A stretch of 64,000 nucleotides of DNA from Pseudonocardia sp. C8 (lineage in GTDB: Bacteria > Actinomycetota > Actinomycetes > Mycobacteriales > Pseudonocardiaceae). The translations under genes and the position numbers were made by a program. Below are positions 61,028 through 64,000 of this stretch, one piece after another (the stretch's first letter is position 1; every line of letters begins with the position of its first letter). The notes beneath the pieces are model-generated. The model was not told where the DNA came from, made no database searches, and saw only the letters and a program-made list of their open reading frames with translations. Location: positions 3,869,501 through 3,933,500 of the forward strand of contig NZ_JACMTR010000002.1 in assembly GCF_014267175.1 (NCBI RefSeq), in the 5' to 3' direction.

Positions 61028-62122
61028 GTGACCGCACGGAACCGACGTGCCGGGAGTCGACGGCCGCGGTGTGCCGCGGTGGTCGGCGCGCTGGTGACCG
61101 TCCTGGCCGTGTCGGCGTGCACGGCGGACCCGCCGCGCGGGCCGGGTGCACCGGCCGCGCCGCGCCCGCAGGCGTCCGCCGCGGACACCGTCGCGAGCGG
61201 GCTGGGCGTTCCCTGGTCGGTCGCGTTCCACCGGGGCGTCCCGCTGGTCAGCGAACGGGACTCCGCGCGGATCCTCGAGCTCGACGGGGCCGGCGGCGCG
61301 CGCGTGGTCGGCACCGTGGAGGGCGTCACCGCGGTCGGCGAGGGCGGCCTGCTGGGGATCGCCACGCACCAGGGCGAGCTCTACGCCTACTCGACCTCGG
61401 CGGAGGGCAACCGCATCCAGCGGTTCCCGCTGGTCGGCGACCCGGGCGCGCTCCGGCTGGGCCCGCCGCGGACGATCCTGGCGGACCTGCCGTCGGCGAG
61501 CTACCACAACGGGGGCCGCATCGCGTTCGGCCCGGACGGCATGCTGTACGCCACGGTCGGCGACGCCGGCGACCGCGACAGCGCGCAGGACCTCGGTGCG
61601 CTGTCCGGGAAGATCCTCCGCCTGACCCCGGACGGCGGCGTCCCCGCCGACAACCCGTTCCCGGGATCGCCGGTCTACAGCTACGGGCACCGCAACCCGC
61701 AGGGCCTCGCCTGGGCCGACGACGGCACGCTGTTCGCCAGCGAGTTCGGGCAGAACACCTGGGACGAGCTGAACGTCATCGAACCCGGTGCGAACTACGG
61801 GTGGCCCCTCGTCGAGGGGATCGCCGGCCGGCCCGGGCACGTCGACCCCGTCCAGCAGTGGGATCCCGCGGACGCCAGCCCCAGCGGGATCGCCATCCAC
61901 CGGGGACGGATCCTCGTCGCGAACCTGCGCGGTGAGCGGCTGTTCGCGGTGCCGGTCTCCGCCCCCGCGACGTCGGTCGAGCTCCACACCGGGACCTACG
62001 GCCGGCTCCGCGACGTCGTCGTCGCCCCCGACGGGACGCCGTGGATCGTCACCAGCAACACCGACGGCCGCGGGGACCCGTCCGCCGGTGACGACCGGGT
62101 CGTCCGGATCCCCTCGCCCTGA
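61028..62122 (+). CDS. Soluble aldose/sorbosone dehydrogenase-like lipoprotein (GSDH family)
   Basis: A 364-residue six-bladed beta-propeller of the PQQ-type glucose/sorbosone dehydrogenase family. A lipobox (LAVSAC) at about residue 31 marks a lipoprotein. Propeller motifs include EGGLLGIA, YHNGGRIAFGPDGMLYATVGDAGD, ALSGKILRLTPDG, YSYGHRNPQGLAW and FGQNTWDELNVIEPGANYGWP, with a likely PQQ-binding Arg and His in GHRNP. It should oxidise aldose sugars outside the membrane; PQQ synthesis genes are not in view. The GTG has an AAGGGGA upstream. Confidence 0.88.
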   Translation: MTARNRRAGSRRPRCAAVVGALVTVLAVSACTADPPRGPGAPAAPRPQASAADTVASGLGVPWSVAFHRGVPLVSERDSARILELDGAGGARVVGTVEGVTAVGEGGLLGIATHQGELYAYSTSAEGNRIQRFPLVGDPGALRLGPPRTILADLPSASYHNGGRIAFGPDGMLYATVGDAGDRDSAQDLGALSGKILRLTPDGGVPADNPFPGSPVYSYGHRNPQGLAWADDGTLFASEFGQNTWDELNVIEPGANYGWPLVEGIAGRPGHVDPVQQWDPADASPSGIAIHRGRILVANLRGERLFAVPVSAPATSVELHTGTYGRLRDVVVAPDGTPWIVTSNTDGRGDPSAGDDRVVRIPSP

Positions 62123-62181
62123 GCCGGCCATACCCCGATGGCGGGCCCGCCTGGCGGGCGGGTGGGGGGACGGGGGACCCT

Positions 62182-62535
62182 GTGGGTGTGAGTGAGAACC
62201 CGGTAGCGCTCGATCTCGACGACGCGGGGCTGGCTCAGGCCCTGCCACGTCCCGCGCATCGCCACGACGAGATCGGTGAGGTCCCGTTCCGTCCGGTCCA
62301 GTTCCGTGACAACGATCTGCCCACGGCACTGGAACGCGCCGCGTCCTGGCTGCGCGACACCCAGCGGTGGCTGGGCGAGCCCGTCGACGTGATCGCCGTC
62401 CATCTCGACTACGACGACGCCCCCGACGCCGTCTACTACGAGCTGAAGCTGCTCTGCAACGAGGAGGACCTCGCGGGGGCACCGATCGCGGTCCGGGACC
62501 AGACCTCGGAGCGGCGCCGGTCGGCCCAGGCCTGA
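62182..62535 (+). CDS. Small hypothetical protein
   Basis: A 117-residue soluble protein, unrecognised. The C-terminal half has a compact block (VIAVHLDYDDAPDAVYYELKLLCNEEDLAGAPIAV) with many acidic residues. A GTG at 62182 follows a G-rich tract; GTG 62188 is an alternative. A strong stem-loop follows its stop. No operon partner. Confidence 0.55.
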   Translation: MGVSENPVALDLDDAGLAQALPRPAHRHDEIGEVPFRPVQFRDNDLPTALERAASWLRDTQRWLGEPVDVIAVHLDYDDAPDAVYYELKLLCNEEDLAGAPIAVRDQTSERRRSAQA

Positions 62536-62541
62536 GCACAC

Positions 62542-62580
62542 GGACCGGCCGTGCCCGACGTGTGCGGGCACGGCCGGTCC
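62542..62580. terminator. 15-bp perfect bidirectional stem-loop
   Basis: GGACCGGCCGTGCCC (62542-62556) pairs perfectly with 62566-62580 around a 9-nt loop, in the gap between the convergent small gene and the acyl-CoA synthetase gene. Confidence 0.75.
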
Positions 62581-62587
62581 GCCCCGT

Positions 62588-64000
62588 TCAGCGGCTCGCC
62601 TTCAGCTCCGGGAACTGGTCGTCGCGGTACTCGTGGACCGTCCCCGTGCCGGCGGCGGCGTCCTCCTCGCGGCGCCGCAGCTCCACCCGCCGGATCTTCC
62701 CCGAGATCGTCTTGGGGAGCTCGAAGAACTCCAGGCGCCGGACCCGCTGGAAGGGCGCGAGCTTCTCGCGCGCGTGCCGGAGGATCTCCCGTGCGGTCTC
62801 CCCGGTCGGGTCGTACCCGGCGGCGAGGGCGACGTAGGCCTTCGGGACGGCGAGCCGCAGCTCGTCGGGGGCCGGTACCACGGCGGCCTCGGCGACCGCC
62901 GGGTGCTCGATCAGCACGCTCTCCAGCTCGAACGGGGAGATCTTGTAGTCGGACGCCTTGAACACGTCGTCGGTCCGTCCGATGTAGAAGATGTACCCGT
63001 CCTCGTCCCGCGACGCGACGTCACCCGTGTGGTAATAGCCGCCCGCCATGGCCTCGGCGTTGCGCTCCTCGTCGTCCCGGTAGCCGGTCATCAGCCCCAT
63101 CGGGCGGCGGGCCAGGTCGATGCAGATCTCGCCCTCGCTCCCCGGGCGCCCGGTCGTCGGGTCGACCAGCACGACCGGAACCCCCGGCAGCGGCAGCCCC
63201 ATCGACCCGGGCTTGACGGGCATGCCGGGCACGTTCCCGACCGCGAGGGTGAGCTCGGTCTGCCCGTAGCCGTCGCGGATGGTCAGCCCCCACGCCGACC
63301 GGATCTGCTCCATGACCTCGGGGTTGAGCGGCTCCCCCGCCGACAGCAGCTCCCGCAGCGCGCCGGGACCGCCGGACAGGTCGGCCTTGATCAGCATGCG
63401 CCACACCGTCGGCGGTGCGCAGAACGTGTTCACCCCCGCCCGCCGGACCTGCTCGAGCAGCGAGGCGGGGTCGAACCGCGAGTAGTTGTAGACGAAGATC
63501 GTCGCCTCGGCGATCCACGGCGCGAAGAAGCACGACCACGCGTGCTTGGCCCAGCCGGGCGAGGAGATGTTGAGGTGCACGTCGCCGGGCTTCGCCGCGA
63601 CCCAGAACGACGTCGCCAGGTGCCCCACCGGGTACGACACCTGGGTGTGCTCGACCAGCTTGGGCCGGCTCGTCGTCCCGGAGGTGAAGTACAGCAGCAG
63701 CGGGTCCGACGGCGCCGTCCCGGGGTGCGGCGCAGGCGCGGCGTCGCGGGTGTAGGCGTCCCGGAACGGGATGGCGCCGGGCCCCGCGGCCCCGACGACG
63801 AACCGGGTGAGCGTGCCGGCGAGGCCGTCGAACTTGGCGGCGTCGGCCTCGTTGACGACGGCGTGCCGGGCGTCGGCCCGCGCGATCCGGTCGGCCAGCT
63901 CGGCCGCACCGAGCGCCGTGGTCGTCGGCAGGATCACCGCGCCGAGCTTCATGACCGCGAGCATCGCGTCCCACAGCTCGACCTGGTTGTTCAGCATGAT
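62588..64000 (-). CDS. Acyl-CoA synthetase (AMP-forming), 5' end beyond the window
   Basis: About 470 residues are visible; the N-terminal region is cut by the window end, since relatives have roughly 70-100 more residues before LLNNQVELWDAMLAVMKLGA. The P-loop is YFTSGTTSRPK, followed by GYGQTE, the hinge-type GRTDDVFKASDYKISPFE and a complete C-terminal domain ending with PKTISGKIRRVELRRRE and its catalytic Lys. This intact C-terminus contrasts with the ligase at 13389. It activates a carboxylic acid to its CoA ester; substrate is unknown. Confidence 0.88.
   Translation of the reverse strand: MMLNNQVELWDAMLAVMKLGAVILPTTTALGAAELADRIARADARHAVVNEADAAKFDGLAGTLTRFVVGAAGPGAIPFRDAYTRDAAPAPHPGTAPSDPLLLYFTSGTTSRPKLVEHTQVSYPVGHLATSFWVAAKPGDVHLNISSPGWAKHAWSCFFAPWIAEATIFVYNYSRFDPASLLEQVRRAGVNTFCAPPTVWRMLIKADLSGGPGALRELLSAGEPLNPEVMEQIRSAWGLTIRDGYGQTELTLAVGNVPGMPVKPGSMGLPLPGVPVVLVDPTTGRPGSEGEICIDLARRPMGLMTGYRDDEERNAEAMAGGYYHTGDVASRDEDGYIFYIGRTDDVFKASDYKISPFELESVLIEHPAVAEAAVVPAPDELRLAVPKAYVALAAGYDPTGETAREILRHAREKLAPFQRVRRLEFFELPKTISGKIRRVELRRREEDAAAGTGTVHEYRDDQFPELKASR

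Noticed and set aside
62588..64000. Acyl-CoA synthetase as a naturally truncated gene starting at 63997
   Set aside because: The frame stays open to the window end and the missing N-terminal part is explained by the window boundary.

Overview
The window is a very GC-rich chromosomal segment. Its codons almost always end in G or C, GTG starts are frequent, Shine-Dalgarno sites are clear, and many genes overlap by 4 nt (GTGA or ATGA). The gene families (DUF222/HNH protein of the 13E12 type, GPP34 protein, BadH-like and AliB-like enzymes, actinobacterial iol genes, ECF42 sigma factor, DhaKLM with fused HPr-EI) point to an actinomycete, most likely Pseudonocardiaceae and possibly Pseudonocardia. 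The genus is inferred. I saw no tRNA or rRNA gene, CRISPR array, origin or insertion sequence. No gap between genes exceeds about 250 nt, so there are no long empty stretches.

Region 1 (1-9.5 kb): DUF222/HNH protein, a Pro/Gly-rich membrane-anchored protein, an APC-type permease divergent from a GPP34 protein, a copper amine oxidase and a TPR protein. The permease and amine oxidase together suggest amine use. Region 2 (9.5-16.2 kb): a TetR regulator divergent from a five-gene operon (two acyl-CoA dehydrogenases, a BadH-like dehydrogenase, an acyl-CoA ligase that has lost most of its C-terminal domain, and a crotonase-fold enzyme). This looks like catabolism of an alicyclic or related carboxylic acid through CoA thioesters. 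A small orphan gene follows.

Region 3 (16.2-40.3 kb): a large cyclitol (inositol-type) catabolic island. It holds the full myo-inositol set iolE, iolG, iolC, a deoxyphosphogluconate-aldolase-like gene, iolB, iolD and mmsA, an MFS transporter and an FrcBCA-type ABC importer. It also has three further Gfo/Idh/MocA dehydrogenases, three further TIM-barrel isomerases, a phytanoyl-CoA-dioxygenase-like oxygenase, two LacI and two GntR regulators. Candidate operators, promoters and stem-loops can be seen between these units. The expected path is uptake, oxidation to inosose (IolG), dehydration (IolE), ring hydrolysis (IolD), isomerisation (IolB), phosphorylation (IolC), aldol cleavage and oxidation to acetyl-CoA by MmsA. 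The extra dehydrogenases, isomerases and the oxygenase suggest that several cyclitol isomers or O-methyl-cyclitols are used.

Region 4 (40.3-50.2 kb): an ECF42 sigma factor with a DGPF/YCII protein and a VOC protein, a self-sufficient P450-reductase-ferredoxin fusion under tandem LacI-type operators, formamidase with a MarR regulator and a cytosolic AmiC-like ligand-binding protein, and an OmpR-type two-component system. Region 5 (50.2-64 kb): a small membrane protein; a LysR regulator divergent from a PrpF-like isomerase, a MatC-like carrier and dhaK-dhaL-dhaM(HPr-EI), which forms a self-contained PEP-driven phosphorelay; a LysR/YeiH pair; a lipoprotein of the soluble sugar dehydrogenase family; a small hypothetical gene; and an acyl-CoA synthetase cut by the window end.
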